64,000 nucleotides of DNA. Origin: Riptortus pedestris (lineage: Eukaryota > Arthropoda > Insecta > Hemiptera > Alydidae). Positions 42,476 through 54,374 of the stretch are shown here, piece by piece. Position 1 is the first letter of the stretch; the number at the start of each line of letters is the position of its first letter. The position numbers and the translations under genes are program-made. The notes under the pieces are model-generated. The model was not told the DNA's origin. It ran no database searches and saw only the letters and a program-made list of their open reading frames with translations. The stretch lies in assembly GCA_019009955.1 (NCBI GenBank), contig JADPXZ010000013.1, forward strand, positions 1 to 64,000, read 5' to 3'.

Positions 42476-43705
42476 AGGCTCTACAGATCGTAGAGGACCT
42501 GCCAACGGGGGACTTCAATAGTCAGGAAGAGGGGAACAGGCTGCTGGAGGGTGCCGAGGAGGTAGCGCCCGCTGCCGAGGAGAGAAGAAATGGCCCAGCG
42601 GAAGTGGAGAACTTCGACCTTGAAGAACAACCGCTGAGGCCATTTATAGCCAGATTAAGGGAGGTCCAGGCAAGTAACGCTACTGAAGATAAGTGGGGGG
42701 AGTTTGAGGGAATCATGGAGGATATTACCCGGACGGTCCGCCAGAAGTTTAAGATTAAAGACAATAAGAACAAAAGCGGAATTGGACGGCGGACCGTAGA
42801 CCCCTCAGACCCGAAGGCCATCCAGAGGATCTATAAACTCAATAGAAGAAAAGCAATAAGAATGATCCTGGATGAGCCTACCCCCCAGTGTGACCTCCCT
42901 TTGGATGAACTCTCCCGGCGTCTGGTTGGGGAAGAAGATGGAGATTGGGACCCAAGAGTGCTGAGCGGAGTGAGAATAGCAGAGGAGGCGGTCGTTACAA
43001 CACCATTTACTCCTGAAGAAGTAAAGGACCGCCTCCGAAGGTTTGAGAACTCCGCTCCAGGGGAGGACGGAATTGATTATAGGATCTGGAGGCGGGTTGA
43101 CCCGGAAGGTAAAGTCCTATGCCATATATATAATATTTGTTTGAAGCATAGACGGGTCCCCGCCTCCTGGAAGAAATCCAGGACCATATTCCTCCCCAAG
43201 GTCCCTTCTCCAGACTCTATCTCAGATTGGAGACCCATCGCCCTGTCCAGGACCATATACAAAATTTATGCTGGCCTGCTGGCCGAAAGAGTCACGTCCT
43301 GGTGCAGGGTGCATGAGGTGTTGTCCCCCAACCAGAAGGGGTTCACGGCACATGATGGAGTGTTCGAGCATAATTATGTACTCCAGAGAAGAATGGCGGC
43401 TGCTAGGAAGCATAGAAAGGACCTCTGCATCGCGTGGCTAGACATATCGGACGCGTTTGGAACTGTCCCACACGCAGCCATCACCGGAGCGCTGGCCCAG
43501 AGGGGAGCAGGAGAACCACTGGTGGAGATGGTAAGAGACCTCTACACTAATTCCTCCACCAGTGTCAGCACACCCTCTGGCGAGTCGGGCAGCCTGTATC
43601 CAAGAAGAGGCATTAAGCAGGGCTGCCCGATGAGTGGATTACTCTTCATAATTGCCATTAACCACATAGTCGTAGCGGTGGACTCTGGTGATGAACATAC
43701 CGTTT
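42476..43705 (+). pseudogene. Family A copy A5, right part (pre-RT and RT)
   Basis: Resumes after the R1 insertion. The frame from 42604 encodes the pre-RT region, DWRPIALSR, LDISDAF and GIKQGCPMSG, but stops just before YADD: at DEHTVL the sequence passes into a Jockey 3' UTR (43706). The RT lacks its catalytic motif C and everything after it. Confidence 0.88.
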
Positions 43706-44091
43706 TAGTTAAGTTTAGTATTTTAGTTAATTATGCCCACATTAATATCATGTCTATTTTTGCTCTTACAAAAAATTTTGGTTTTGATTTTTCTCCCTGG
43801 CATGGTAAGGCTACTTTCATCTTTTTCTTCTTCTTATCTTCTCTCCTACTATCCCTTTCCCTTCTTCTTTCGTTTTCTCCTATATATCTAACACCCCTCT
43901 CGGTACCGCCCGTTACCGAGAACTCCTCACCCAAGCTCTATTACAATCCATCACCTCTCCAACCCCCCCTTATAATAGAGCTCATTGCTCAGGAAAAGGG
44001 AAACTGCCTTCACCCTCTAGGTCTGACAGCCTATCCCACCGACCAAGGCAAAAGCAAACTAGGGCCTCAGATAAAAAAAAAAAAAAAAAAA
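43706..44091 (+). mobile_element. Jockey-clade LINE 3' UTR fragment, J4
   Basis: About 365 bp similar to the J3 3' UTR (TCTTCTTTCGTTTTCTCCTA; CCGCCCGTTACCGAG; GGGCCTCAGAT) with a poly(A) at 44073-44091. It inserted about 170 bp upstream of a U1 start. No coding sequence left. Confidence 0.82.
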
Positions 44092-44263
44092 GTTTAATTT
44101 CTCATTTAAATTACCTCACTCGTGACTTCGAGAAGTCAAATGTAGTCAATTTTCCGAAGCACAGGAGTGTTTACCGCAATTGCAATGGGCAAATAGTTAC
44201 AAGCTTCCGGTACTAGCGGAGCATGTTTGAGAGTGACTTCGCCGGGGCTTTGATCCCAAATCA
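44092..44263 (+). promoter_or_regulatory. U1 5' flank and PSE copy without U1 body
   Basis: Matches 9635-9804 almost base for base, including the PSE-like AGCTTCCGGTACTAGCGGAG at 44202 (again 61 bp before +1). It ends GATCCCAAATCA, the U1 start, after which a LINE 5' end (J5) replaces the U1 body. Confidence 0.82.
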
Positions 44264-44712
44264 CACAAAACTCGAATTCGGATTCATTCGCAAGCCAGCA
44301 GCCGAAGAGGAAAGATCTCTCCAAACCACTCTCTCTAGATCAACTCTCTCGAGGACTTCAACCGGAGCTCAGTGTACTGCAAAGCTCGAGCAGTGGTACT
44401 TGGTACCTTGTGCTCACCGCAGTACACGGCTTGCGCCCAGCTACTCAGAACAATTCACCTGCACAAGGAGGATTATCTGTACAAGGAGACCTATCTGTAC
44501 AACAGCGCCTTCCCATTATACAGGGAAGGACGAAAAGTCAGAAGACCACCAGACCCAGCAAACGCCCACAGGACAGGACCGAAGAGGATCAGGACAGGAC
44601 CGAAGAGGATCAGGACAGGACCGGACCGGACAATTTTACTGAAAAAGAAGGGCGAAGAAGAGAAGAGCAGTTACCTTCTACTACTCCGGCGTTTCCTAGC
44701 TGTGTCTCCCGG
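44264..44712 (+). mobile_element. Jockey-clade LINE 5' leader fragment, J5
   Basis: About 450 bp similar in order to the J1 5' leader (GGTACTTGGTACC..TTGTGCTCACC; CAGCGCCTTCCCATTATA; GGGAAGGACGA). Contains a short tandem repeat GACCGAAGAGGATCAGGACA (about 44578-44620). It starts exactly at U1 +1/+2 and is cut by A6. No Gag frame remains. Confidence 0.7.
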
Positions 44713-45166
44713 AGTAAGAGACCTCTACACTAATTCCTCCACCAGTGTCAGCACACCCTCTGGCGAGTCGGGCAGCAGGACTGCCCGATGAGTGGATTAC
44801 TGTTTATAATAGCGATAAACCATATAGTCGAAGCGCTGGACTCTGGTGATGAGCATACCGTTCTGGCCTACGCCGATGGCATTGTCCTCCTAGCGGACAC
44901 CCCCGAGGAGCTACAAAGAAGACTGGACGAGGCAAGAAGACATCTGCTGAAGATAAGCATGCGCCTCAACTCGGCCAAGTGTAAGACACTACATTTGTCT
45001 GGTCAAACGCCGGTTGGGGTGCGTGGGACTCACTTCACACTCGGGGGGACTCAGCTCCGGGACTTAAAGGAGGGCGAGACGCAGAGGTTCCTTGGACAAC
45101 CTGTTGGCTTCCGCGCGGTACCTCCCCAGGCGAGAAGGTGGTGAAGAAGGCAAAGAAGATCCTCAG
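44713..45166 (+). mobile_element. Family A fragment A6 (RT core)
   Basis: Covers the end of the RT palm: a small deletion near 44776 just before PMSGLLF, then LAYADGIVLLAD, in which the second catalytic Asp of YADD is changed to Gly (44870-44881), and part of the thumb. Another short deletion near 45132. Cut by the Gypsy remnant at 45167. Confidence 0.85.
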
Positions 45167-47880
45167 GGTTACCCCAGGATGGCAGAGGGCATCATGGAGA
45201 GGCTTTAGTTTTGTTGTGGCGCAGTCAATCGCTGAACATATGCGGGATAATCATCAGCGGCTCCATTTTGTTTCCCCGGTCTATAAATGATTTCGTAATC
45301 ATAACATGATAATTCTAGTCTCCAGCGCATTATTTTCTCATTTTTTATTTTACCTTGTTGTTTGTTGTCTAACATAAAGGAAACTGACCTTTGGTCTATA
45401 ACTAGGCGGAAGTGTCTTCCTATCAAATAGTGCCTCCACTTTTTTACTGCCTCAATGATTGCATATGCTTCCTTCTCCACTGAATGATGTCGTTGTTCAG
45501 AATGAGTAAGTGTTCTTGAAAAGAATGCCACTGGTCGTCCATGCTGAGATAAGGTTGCTCCTATTGCTTGATCAGAGGCATCAGTCTCGACAGTAAATAC
45601 CGCTTCCTCATCTACAGCAGAAACAAGTGCCTTTTCTATATCATTTTTGAGTTGGTCAAAAGTTTCTTTCGCCATGTCCTGTAAAGGAAACTTTTTACTC
45701 GTAAGGTCATTAATTTTCTGTGAAAATTTAGGTATAAAATTTGAAAAATGTGAAAACATGCCTATTGCCCTTCGAAGTGAATGAGCATCTGTTGGGAGAG
45801 GGAGCTCCCGTAGTGCTTTTAATCGTTCCGGATCCGGGCGTATCGTCCTATCGCTTATGATATAGCCTAACAACTAATCAACCTCAATGAAAAAACACTC
45901 TTACCTTCATTAATTGTCAGTCCATACTTATCTACTGCTGCCATGAATTTCCGAAGGTTTTTGTCATGTTCTTCTTGATTCCGTCCACAGACAGTAATAT
46001 CGTCTAAGTATGCATATACGCCTGTAAACTTCTAAGTGGCAATAATGTAGTCGATCGTTCTCTGAAAGCAAGCAACTCCATTGCGAACACCAAATGGTAT
46101 GCGTTTGAATTGCCATAAATTACCACACGCTTCAAAAGCTGTGCACTGCTTATCCTCTTCGCTGATAGGCACTTGGTGGTAGGCACTTCGCAAATCTATG
46201 GAGCTAAAAACTTCATAATTTGCCACATTATTGACAATATCCTGTATCCGCGGTAGAGGATAAGCATCAAGTTCAGTATAACGATTTATCGTTTGTGAGT
46301 AGTATATTACCATTCGGCGTTTGTGATTTTCCGTTTGGGTAACTAATACTTGGGCTCGCCACGAAGAAAAACTTTCTTCGATAATGTCATCTTTTAGTAA
46401 TTTTTAATTTCAAGTTCAATGAATTTAGCATCTGACGCTGAATGTCGTCGAGACTTTGTGGCTATAGGCGTATGGTTGGGAGATAAGTTTCGAAATAGCC
46501 TGACAGGTGGTACCAGGTGGCTAACGATAAACTGCAAATGGTTAGAGGTTCTTTTGAGCCACCGAATTGTATTTCTATTGACGAATGTCGTCCTAGAATG
46601 TCATGACCCAGTATGACATCTGAACATAAGTCTGGAAGGACGTTGAGCGCAACGTCGCAATATTCGTGTTCATTCAATTTCAAGTCTACCTTAACAATTC
46701 CTTTTATCGCAGAACTAAATGATGTTGACGCCATAGTGACAGTCATCCCTTTACCTGTCTTTATTGGTACCTTAAGTTTCCTTGCCACCCTTTCTGATAT
46801 AAAACTTGCTGAACTGCCGGTGTCAACCAGTGCATGTACCTTAGAATCATTAAGAAGAACGGCAGTTGTGGCCTTGGATAAGCCAGACGGTAGAGCAATG
46901 TTAGCAGAGACAATAGTATTGCATTTACATGGCTTAGTAACTTAAGCTCGTCCAGAACTCTTGCATACCTTAGAATAATGTCCAACCTTGGAACAGGCTC
47001 TGCAAGTAGCTTCTTTCGCTGGACAAACGCTTCTTTTGTGATAACTTAGTCCACAGATGTAGCATTTCCGTTGTGCAGCTGCGACTATCTCCCCTGATGA
47101 GTCAGTGTCCTCATCAACTTCTTTACTATTATGTGAACAGGGAGCTGAAGACTTACACTTGTTAGGTCGATTGCAGCTTAAAGCATTGACAGCAGCAGAA
47201 CCATGGTAATGCTGGGATTGCTCTAGTGCAGATTCCATAGACCGTGCCTGGCTGAATGCGTCATTTAAAGTGAGGTATAACTTTCAAGGAGTCTTTGCCG
47301 GATAGTAGACTCAAACAGCTACGAAAGCATCCCTTATATATTCCTCACGATTTAGCTGTGACAGCTTTAAAACCACACTCCTTGCTTAAGAGCTTAAGAG
47401 ATTCTAGGTATCTGGTAATGGTCTCCCCTGCTTGCTGTTTTCTGTTTGCAAGCTTGTATCTGGAGAATACTTCATTAACAGGTTTTAGAAAAATGCTCTT
47501 TAAAACACTTATTGCATCATTAAAGGTTTTACATTCAATTATGTACTCATAAATCGCTGGGGATACATGATTAATTAGTATACGTAACATGTCAGCATCA
47601 CTTACTTGGTAAGTTAGTATGAAGTTCTGAAAAGTTCGATACCAATGATTCTACTCGATTGTAACTGTTTGTGATTCAGGATCTATAGCTAATCTTTCTG
47701 GACGTAGTAATTTATCCATTATGTAATTGTGTTAATTAAATTGAAATAAAAAGCTTTGTTATACCTGAAGCTAGGCTTTAATTAACACAATAGAACATTG
47801 TAAACAAAGATCAGATGTTAGTGAACATATGATTTAGTAATAACAAATCTAACAATGCTATTTTTGAGAATAATTTATAT
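45167..47880 (-). mobile_element. Ty3/Gypsy LTR retrotransposon remnant
   Basis: Minus-strand gag-pol without recognisable LTRs. It is cut on the left at the start of integrase and on the right, about 160 bp before gag, by a U3 snoRNA fragment. The right end has a 14-bp inverted repeat TTGTGTTAATTAAA/TTTAATTAACACAA (about 47726-47785). Flanks differ (A6 and U3), so this is not a simple insertion. Confidence 0.85.
45205..47719 (-). pseudogene. Gypsy gag-pol (Gag, protease, RT, RNase H), broken
   Basis: Gag starts at 47719 (MDKLLRPERL); two CCHC knuckles (CYICGLSYHKRSVC; CRACSKVGHYSKVC) at about 46950-47060; protease with VDTGSS at about 46825 and LGHDIL; RT with FSSIDLRSAYHQV, an in-frame TAG before KFTGVYAYLDD (about 46010-46035); RNase H with TVETDASDQAIG and the KEAYAIIEAVKKW helix. 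After the stop at 45205 another frame reads LHDALCHPGVT, the start of the integrase HHCC domain, then the element ends. Several shifts and stops; inactive. Confidence 0.85.
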
Positions 47881-47922
47881 CAGAACTAACTACAGAAATG
47901 ATCCCGTAGAAGTATGATCTTG
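47881..47922 (-). ncRNA. U3 snoRNA 5' fragment
   Basis: Reverse complement of the first about 42 nt of U3 (AAGATCATACTTCTACGGGA, then TCATTTCTGTAGTTAG), cut by the Gypsy remnant. Part of an inverted copy of 8141-9085. Confidence 0.85.
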
Positions 47923-48529
47923 CGTGGAGTGGCACAATCAAAGGACTCGATCAAGTGAGCTGGGTCTGCTGGTCCGGGAGCTAAAGTAGCGCATTTCTCA
48001 GAACGTAAAAGCTCTAGGGAACAAAACGGGAGTGAGTGATACTTTTGGGCTACGATGACAGAAAGGGACTCCTGTCCAACCACTAGCCGCCGATAACGGT
48101 AATTGGTACAATTAATAAAAATTATTACTCTCCTGTACCAAAATGCCGTCTGTGAAGATTACTGGCGATCCCAGTAGGAGACTAAACTATCTGTCCGACC
48201 GACTCCCGGGTCCACACCTCACGGCCCATTTGCAATCAATTCTAATGGATAGGAAAAAAGAAAAAAACAAAAAATTATTATTTTCCAGGAAGCATGGAAT
48301 TAAATGTACACGTATAATGGAAAGTATGTAAATGACATGATTTTGGGTTACTTGTACTTATTTTTTCCTATTAGGACTTCTTCTTAGGCTAATAATGATG
48401 AACCTAGAATGGAGAGTTCGATGAGCAACAGACATATAAAAGGGTGGTAAGCTGTAGAGCACCCGTCCCGATTAGTCGAATAGCACGAAGAGTGCGTTAA
48501 TAAATAAACAATATGTTCTTATAAGCTTA
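47923..48529 (-). promoter_or_regulatory. Inverted copy of U3 promoter and U2-U3 spacer
   Basis: Includes the PSE-like AGCTCCCGGACCAGCAGACC (47964-47983, minus) at the same distance from the U3 start, and the spacer with its hairpin. Matches 8448-9040 with scattered changes. No gene seen. Confidence 0.75.
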
Positions 48530-48597
48530 ATAACTGGGTACGACCAAAAATGGAGGCTCAAGAAGATTAAACTGATTTTTGGAAAATAACTGAAATT
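48530..48597 (+). ncRNA. Inverted partial U2 (here on plus strand)
   Basis: Counterpart of 8379-8447: CTTATAAGCTTAATAACTGG, then GGTACGACC and AAACTGATTTTTGG. Opposite in direction to the U2 3' part at 48659-48806. Confidence 0.62.
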
Positions 48598-48658
48598 TAT
48601 ATTATTTTTTTTATTAAAAAGAGCTTACTTTAATTAAATTGTTTTAATGTTTGTACTA

Positions 48659-48806
48659 AGGTGGGCCGTTCCAGGAGGTACTGCAATGACGGGTCAACCC
48701 GCGACAGAGGTGGAGCAAGCCCCTAGTACTCCGTCATTTTCCAAAAGCCCGTTTAATCTTCTGGACCCCCGATGGAGGTCGTACCAGAGATTAAGCTGAT
48801 AAGAAC
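48659..48806 (-). ncRNA. U2: U2 snRNA 3' part next to B3
   Basis: Reverse complement starts GTTCTTATCAGCTTAATCTC and ends GGCCCACCTT. Some decay: the Sm region reads GGCTTTTGGAAAATG in place of GATTTTTGG. The B3 3' end joins it at 48807. Confidence 0.88.
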
Positions 48807-51800
48807 AAAATTAAAAAAGTTTATTGAACAAGAATTAAAAAACATCACAAAAATTAACAAAGGAATAAGAAACGAAATTACAAAAGAAATAGGAAAGAAA
48901 AAAGTGTAGAAGGAGGAGGAGGGGGAAGAGGATTAAGAGTCTTGACCCCGTAGGGCTTCTAGTTCGTGGGCGTGGCGGCTTCACGACAATGGTTCTTCCA
49001 CAATGGATGGGGCTTGAGTCATTGTCAGGTACGTCTTCTTCGCTTCTCGGGCGTTGGTCTTCTCGCTGGAGAACTTCTTCTTGATTCGGCGTGCGAAGCA
49101 GAAGCGTCGCGCCTCTTGTTACCGGAGTGACATCTGAGGCGAAGGCGTTGGCTCTTCCTCGTCTTCTGTAGTTAATGGAGCCTGCGAGTCTGTGAGCAAA
49201 GGGTTCGTGAGGACTTCTTCATCGAGGCCCTGGACTCGTGTTTCCTCCACATCTATGGGATCTCCATGACGTTCGGGTACCTCCCATCGTCCTGTACCCG
49301 GCCTGTCGGTGTTGGAGGTACATCGATCGGGACCACAAAGTAATCAACAAGTAATCATCAAGTTGTGATGTCTATCGGCATCACAAGTAATCAATTTCTT
49401 TAGCATCCTGACATATCCCCTCGTGGCAAGTCCATTTACGTGGCGGTTATTCTTTGGATCCCATGTTCCCCCCTGTCCAATCACGATGGGGGAGATACGG
49501 ACGGAGAAGCGCTGTTCAAGGGACGTCTTAAGGTCCTGGTACTTGCGCTCATTCTCCGCCCGAGCATTGTCAAAGGCCACCAACCTATTTTCGAAGACGA
49601 CTGCTCTATCGTCTTTAACCGCCACCAGGTCTGGCCATAGGGATGAGGTATCAACACTTGGTTTTTACCGATGATGTGATAGCCCTTGTTCCTCATCATT
49701 AGCTCGATCCCATCGACGACGTTGTCATGCCTAACCTGTCTCAGCCGGGTGTGCCAATTGCATTGGCCGAGGACATGGGCAAGACATTCGTTCTGGAAGC
49801 GACATCGCCAACAAACGCGATTTGCACTCCACCAATTGCTTCCGCGGAGAGGGCATATCTGGAGGCGGGCCTTGTGTAGGAATCGCCAATCTGCAAATGA
49901 AAGGTAATCACCCGAGTAGAGGAAGAAATTGGACTCGGGTGACACCTTCAAACAGTCGGCGACTCTACCTTGGTTTAGCTTGACACGCAGAATGGCTCCA
50001 CTGCGGAGTTGTAGCTCGTGGCGAAGCTTCCTGAGAACCGAGTGTCTGTTCTGTTGGTTGATGGTAACGCAGTCGAAGGAGATGGATTGCGAGTCGTCGA
50101 CAATCGACCACTTAACACCCAGTCGGCCAGAGGCTTTTCGACCCCTTGTCCAATGATTCCCCGGGAGGGAGGAACGGTCTTTGAACTCTGGGCCCGAGCT
50201 GCCTGACATAAAGTTTTAGGGTTAGGGTCATGTGGCGGGTTGGTCCTTTCACCTGTAGTGAAATAAAGCTGTGAATGGGCCATTTGCCGCACTACTCTAT
50301 CCTCCGACGTTAAAAGCTTAAAGGCAGTGTCTATGAGGGCCAAATCGCTTTCCTCACGCGCAAGGAGTAGCCCACATAGACCTTCTCTGCGGGACCCGTA
50401 GAGGTATTCGTTGGCTTCCTCCTGGGGAATGTACAAGGCCCGCTTAATTTCCGCCCGCAACGGGGGCGAATCGGGTCCATTGCATTTTCCCGTAGGTGCC
50501 GTTGCGCATTGGGAAGTTGAGGGCGGGGAAGACGAATGACCTGATGGCGTTCAGACGTTGCCACGGGGCTAGCTTGGACTTCATGATAGTCAGCGCCTTT
50601 CCCGTGATGGCCTCCAATGCTGCATCCGAGGGGAACGTCCTAAACCAGACCGGGTTTCCTAGGAACCTAACCATTTCACCTTCAGCGGGGGGATGGGCGT
50701 GCCATTAACAGTGAGGATGGAAGGCTCCAGATGGCGGGTGGTTACGGGGGCGTAATGGGGAGACGTGCATTTCTGGGGGTTCAAACGAAGGCTGAGCTTG
50801 TTATGTAATCTACAGTCACTTGAAGGCCAGACGTGGTGGGGCTAATAGCCGTTATGTCGTCCGCGTACGCTAGAAGTTGGTGGGCCTCGCCTCCCGGGAA
50901 ATGGGCCAGAGCAAAGTCAATGGCTATGTCGAAGAGGAGTCCACTAAGGGGGCACCCCTGGAGGACCCCTCTCTCGACTCCTTTCTTAGCCCATTTTCTC
51001 AAACCGCGATTGTGGACACTCCTGAATATCTGTGTCTGATGAGCTCAGCGAAGCGTCTCCCGGCTCCCTTCTTCACCAGGCTTAGATGTAAGGCATCGTG
51101 AGGAATGGAGCCGAAAGCATTAGAGATATCCAGCCATGCTACGTTCAGAGGCGTCTTACTTGATCTGGAGTTCTATAGAAGGCTGTTGAGGACAAAATTA
51201 TGTTCAAACACACCGTCGTCGGGAAGGAACCCTTTCTGGGCGGGGAGAGCATGTCATATGTGGAACACCATGTCTTAAGTCTGTCCGTCAACAGTCCGGT
51301 GAAGAGCTTGTATGAAGTATTGTTCAGCGCAATCGGACGCTAGTCAGAGGGGGAATCGGGGGATTGCGATTTTGGGATAAAGATCGTCCGGGAATGTCGA
51401 GATGCTTTAAGCAAATATTATAGACTGTGGATAACAACTTACCCTCTCGGTCGATGTTCCTCCACATGTTGTACGTGAGCCTGTCAGGACCGAGGGCAGA
51501 GTTCTCGAACCGACGGAGGCGGGTGATCGTCTCCTCGGGGGTGAAACGTTCGAGGTTAACGGGGACGCCCGCCTGTAGGAGAGAGTTGAGGCAGCCATTC
51601 CTGGCGTTGGCAGTTTTTCTCTAGTTCGCTGATTACGGCCGCCGGTGCTTGGAGATCCGGGGAGTCCGGGTTCAGCACTCGCCTAATGGTATGGCGCCTG
51701 TTAGAGGCATATGATGGCCCCTCTGTAGGGCTTTCGCGTCGTCGAGGTTGAGGCGGTGTTTGCTGACGGGGGGATCTGGGGTGATTTTGAAATGCTGTTG

Positions 51801-52540
51801 CATGGACTCTGTTAGTTTTCCTGATGCCGCCTACGATTCCGCGTTAGCTGGGGAGAGGTTTATCTCCCGAAAAACGGGACCGTAATGCGAGGTTATCTCG
51901 TTCGTGTCATCTGCCAGGAGGGTGTCATAAGTTTCCGCCGGGGGCTCGCTCACGGTCGTCATTACCGGCGGTGTTGTCTCTTCTTCTGGGGCGTTAACCG
52001 TGTGTGGGCTGAGTGTCGGCTGCGAGCATCGGTACGGGGCAGCAGCTTGATGCCTCCGGGCCTGGCGACGGCGGTTCCAGAGGGGTGGGTTCTTCAGTCT
52101 GGGGGTCGGAAGGGCTGGTCTCGCAGCTGCGCGCCGTGGCCCGAGGACGTGCCTATGTGAGATATGCCTCAGCAGCGCCTTCCCGTTTGTGAACACTTCG
52201 ACGCACCGTGTACATGGCCGTAGTTGTGGGGGTAAAGTTCGTGCGGTTACCCGTTCCAGGTTGGTCAGACTATCTGTGCGTAGAGGGTCGTGACGAAAGG
52301 GTCACGCTGCGGACGGAGCATATGTGCAGGGGGGCGAGGTGTATATTATGCACCAATTTTACGTGGCGCCACAGCGACTGGATGCCCATGCTGTTGTTGC
52401 TGGATAAAAATGGTCGGTGGCAATTTTGGATGGGGCACACGACCAATGCTTGGCCTGAGACAACAAAGAGGAGTGGGTGAAAAAACTTTACAGGTCTAGC
52501 CTCCGGATCGGCCTGATAGTATCCGAGCGGCATTTCCATT
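48807..52540 (-). mobile_element. U2-targeted R2-like retrotransposon, copy B3
   Basis: Minus-strand B element of a subfamily distinct from B1/B2. The 3' end (TTATTGAACAAG side) joins U2 at 48806; the coding start is at 52539. Its 5' UTR probably extends past 52540 into G/C-rich DNA now split by a Transib element. It keeps the N-terminal zinc fingers missing in B1/B2. Confidence 0.87.
48933..52539 (-). pseudogene. R2-like polyprotein of B3, heavily frameshifted
   Basis: The N-terminus MEMPLGYYQADPEARP (52539) carries a first finger CPIQNCHRPF..LWRHVKLVH and a second HICSVRSVTL; a third (TNGKALLRHISHRH) is in another frame at 52196. RT pieces follow at 51831-50781 (GVLQGCPLSG; LAYADDITAI), the thumb at 50674-50444, and the post-thumb segment and CCHC (CWRCRFQNECLAHVLGQC) at 50460-49481. 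The endonuclease core (PYGQTWWRLK side) is damaged, and the tail ends LEALRGQDS at 48933. More than six frame breaks. Confidence 0.83.
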
Positions 52541-52610
52541 GTCTTTTTTTTTTTTATAGAGTCACTGGCTCACTGAGTCACTGGTCACTATGCCCGGGAC
52601 GCCGGGGAGG
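52541..52610. other. 5' leader of B3 with short tandem repeat
   Basis: A-rich run, then the GAGTCACTGGCTCACTGAGT region in which CAGTGACT-like octamers repeat (52560-52590), then G/C-rich DNA up to the Transib target. Confidence 0.5.
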
Positions 52611-52615
52611 CGGCG

Positions 52616-52936
52616 CACACTGAAGCGAGTGGTAGGGTAAGCCGGACATTCATTAATATCTCCGTTTCTACTGGTCCTAGAATATTGATTCTGGTGTCAT
52701 TTTAAAGCACATCGAATATTCTATTGAACTACCTCATCAGCAATTTTGCCAGGTGCGATATAACGGTAGGATGAATTTTAAATGTGTACATACAGATTAT
52801 GCATCGCTTACTAAGTAGAGAATTGTGATTTGTAGACACATAATTTCAACATATGTGTTATAAATTTTTATTTTTTAATAAATTGAAGTTCACAAAAGCA
52901 ATACTAAAATTGTAAACAAAAATATATCTAAAATAA

Positions 52937-52968
<32 letters not shown>

Positions 52969-54374
52969 TGGATTGAATTTAATAATGAGGATTTGTAACC
53001 TGGAAGAATATCTAACATTTCTAAAATTTCAAATATTTTTTATTTTTCAATTAGAAGTTCTTTTACTTCCGAAGATATTGTTTCTAAGCGATCGCTATCG
53101 TTGTTAAGTGTTGGCCTTAAATGTGATATTAAAGGGTCTGAATTAATTAACAAATTATTCCGGATATCTCTGTTGGTAACCTTCCTTGAAAATTTTCTTG
53201 AAAAAAATTCTCTGTATGCGCGAAAGTATTTATGGTTAGCCTCCTGAGCATCTTCTGACAGAATACCAATTAGTACAATAGCGTGTTTGACTATTTCCGG
53301 GCCATGTATTAACAGTTTGTGAACTGTTACTGGCATGTAATACCATCCATACAAATCCACAAATATCTCAGCTGTTTCTATTGTAAACTTTTCAGTATTG
53401 ATCAAAGCGTTGGACGATATTGCTAGCAAAATAATAGAAACGCGTTTAATTAAATTCACATCTATTCCCGTGATTGACCCCGAAAAGTGAGGAAACGCAA
53501 AAAACTTACGCGCCGTGTTTCCGTCATTAGATGTACCCAATCCTTGGTTCACTTGGTCAACGATTAATCCCATTTTTTCCCTAAAATCACAAATGATTTT
53601 CGTTTTTCTTTGTTGGAGACGTTCTTTATGAACTTGGGACCGAACACTCCACGATTTGAAATCTAATCGATATGTAATGTGGAGAAGGCATTCAAAGCTC
53701 CTTATCCAGCAATGAAGAGTAGATAGTCCAAAACGAAAAAGGACTGTTAAAATATTTAGACAAGAAAAACACGTATTTAACTATTTCTTCGAACGTGAAT
53801 GGCTGCGTCAATTCCGTAGAGGAGGAGGCGTTTTACACCGTACGTAGTTTGAAAAGGTCCGCGGGAGGTCTTCACTCCTAAAAGTGCGGGGGGTGTTAAC
53901 ACTAAAAGTACAATATTTAACGAATAGGCAAGTTTAGGCAAGATCTGACGACGTTGTAAATAAGACAATATACTCCTAAAAGCATGTCAAGTGGTATTTT
54001 TTTCGAGCAAATACAAGCGATTTGCGAATTCAATTAAATAAAATTATTTTCAGCTCGATGTAAAAAAAAAAAAAAAATTAGAGGAATTTTAAAAACCTTT
54101 TGTGCCAGTTTTTGATTTGTTATAATACCCTTAAAGTGTACTGGAAGCAACAATAATTTATAAAATGAAATAAGAGTTCACGACGAATTTAATAAGCCAA
54201 GGCTTTTTTTTTAACATAGCAATTATAACCAGGCATTATGTAAAAACCATTGCAATAATATGACTAAAAATCAATCTGCTCAATTGAAAAGGGTTTATGT
54301 CAATCAAAATCCCAAATTAAAACTTCTATTTTTTCCCCCAATGTCCAACATTAATGAAGGATCACTCCAGTGTG
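52616..54374 (-). mobile_element. Transib DNA transposon, internally deleted, with target duplication
   Basis: 1,759 bp. The left end reads CACACTGAAGCGAGTGG, and the right end, reversed, CACACTGGAGTGATCC. Both are flanked by CGGCG (52611-52615 and 54375-54379), the G/C-rich 5-bp duplication typical of Transib. The 5' part matches the second copy at 61278, but the middle of the transposase (including the first catalytic Asp) is deleted at about 53740. Confidence 0.93.
53040..53740 (-). pseudogene. Transib transposase, C-terminal part (RAG1-related)
   Basis: Open from FGLSTLHCWIRSFECLL to the stop at 53040, about 230 codons, with the first Met at 53573. It contains GLIVDQVNQGLGTSNDGNTA, a VTVHKLLIHG segment and LSEDAQEANHKYFR. 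The Glu there aligns with the last catalytic acidic residue of the Transib/RAG1 DDE core, followed by SRKFSR and LLINSDPLIS. No lesion within the segment, but the N-terminal half is missing, so it cannot act alone. Confidence 0.9.

Noticed and set aside
53777..53968. 63-residue frame, also present at 61684-61875
   Set aside because: Conserved only because both Transib copies share the region; it lies in the 5' non-coding part and has no family similarity.
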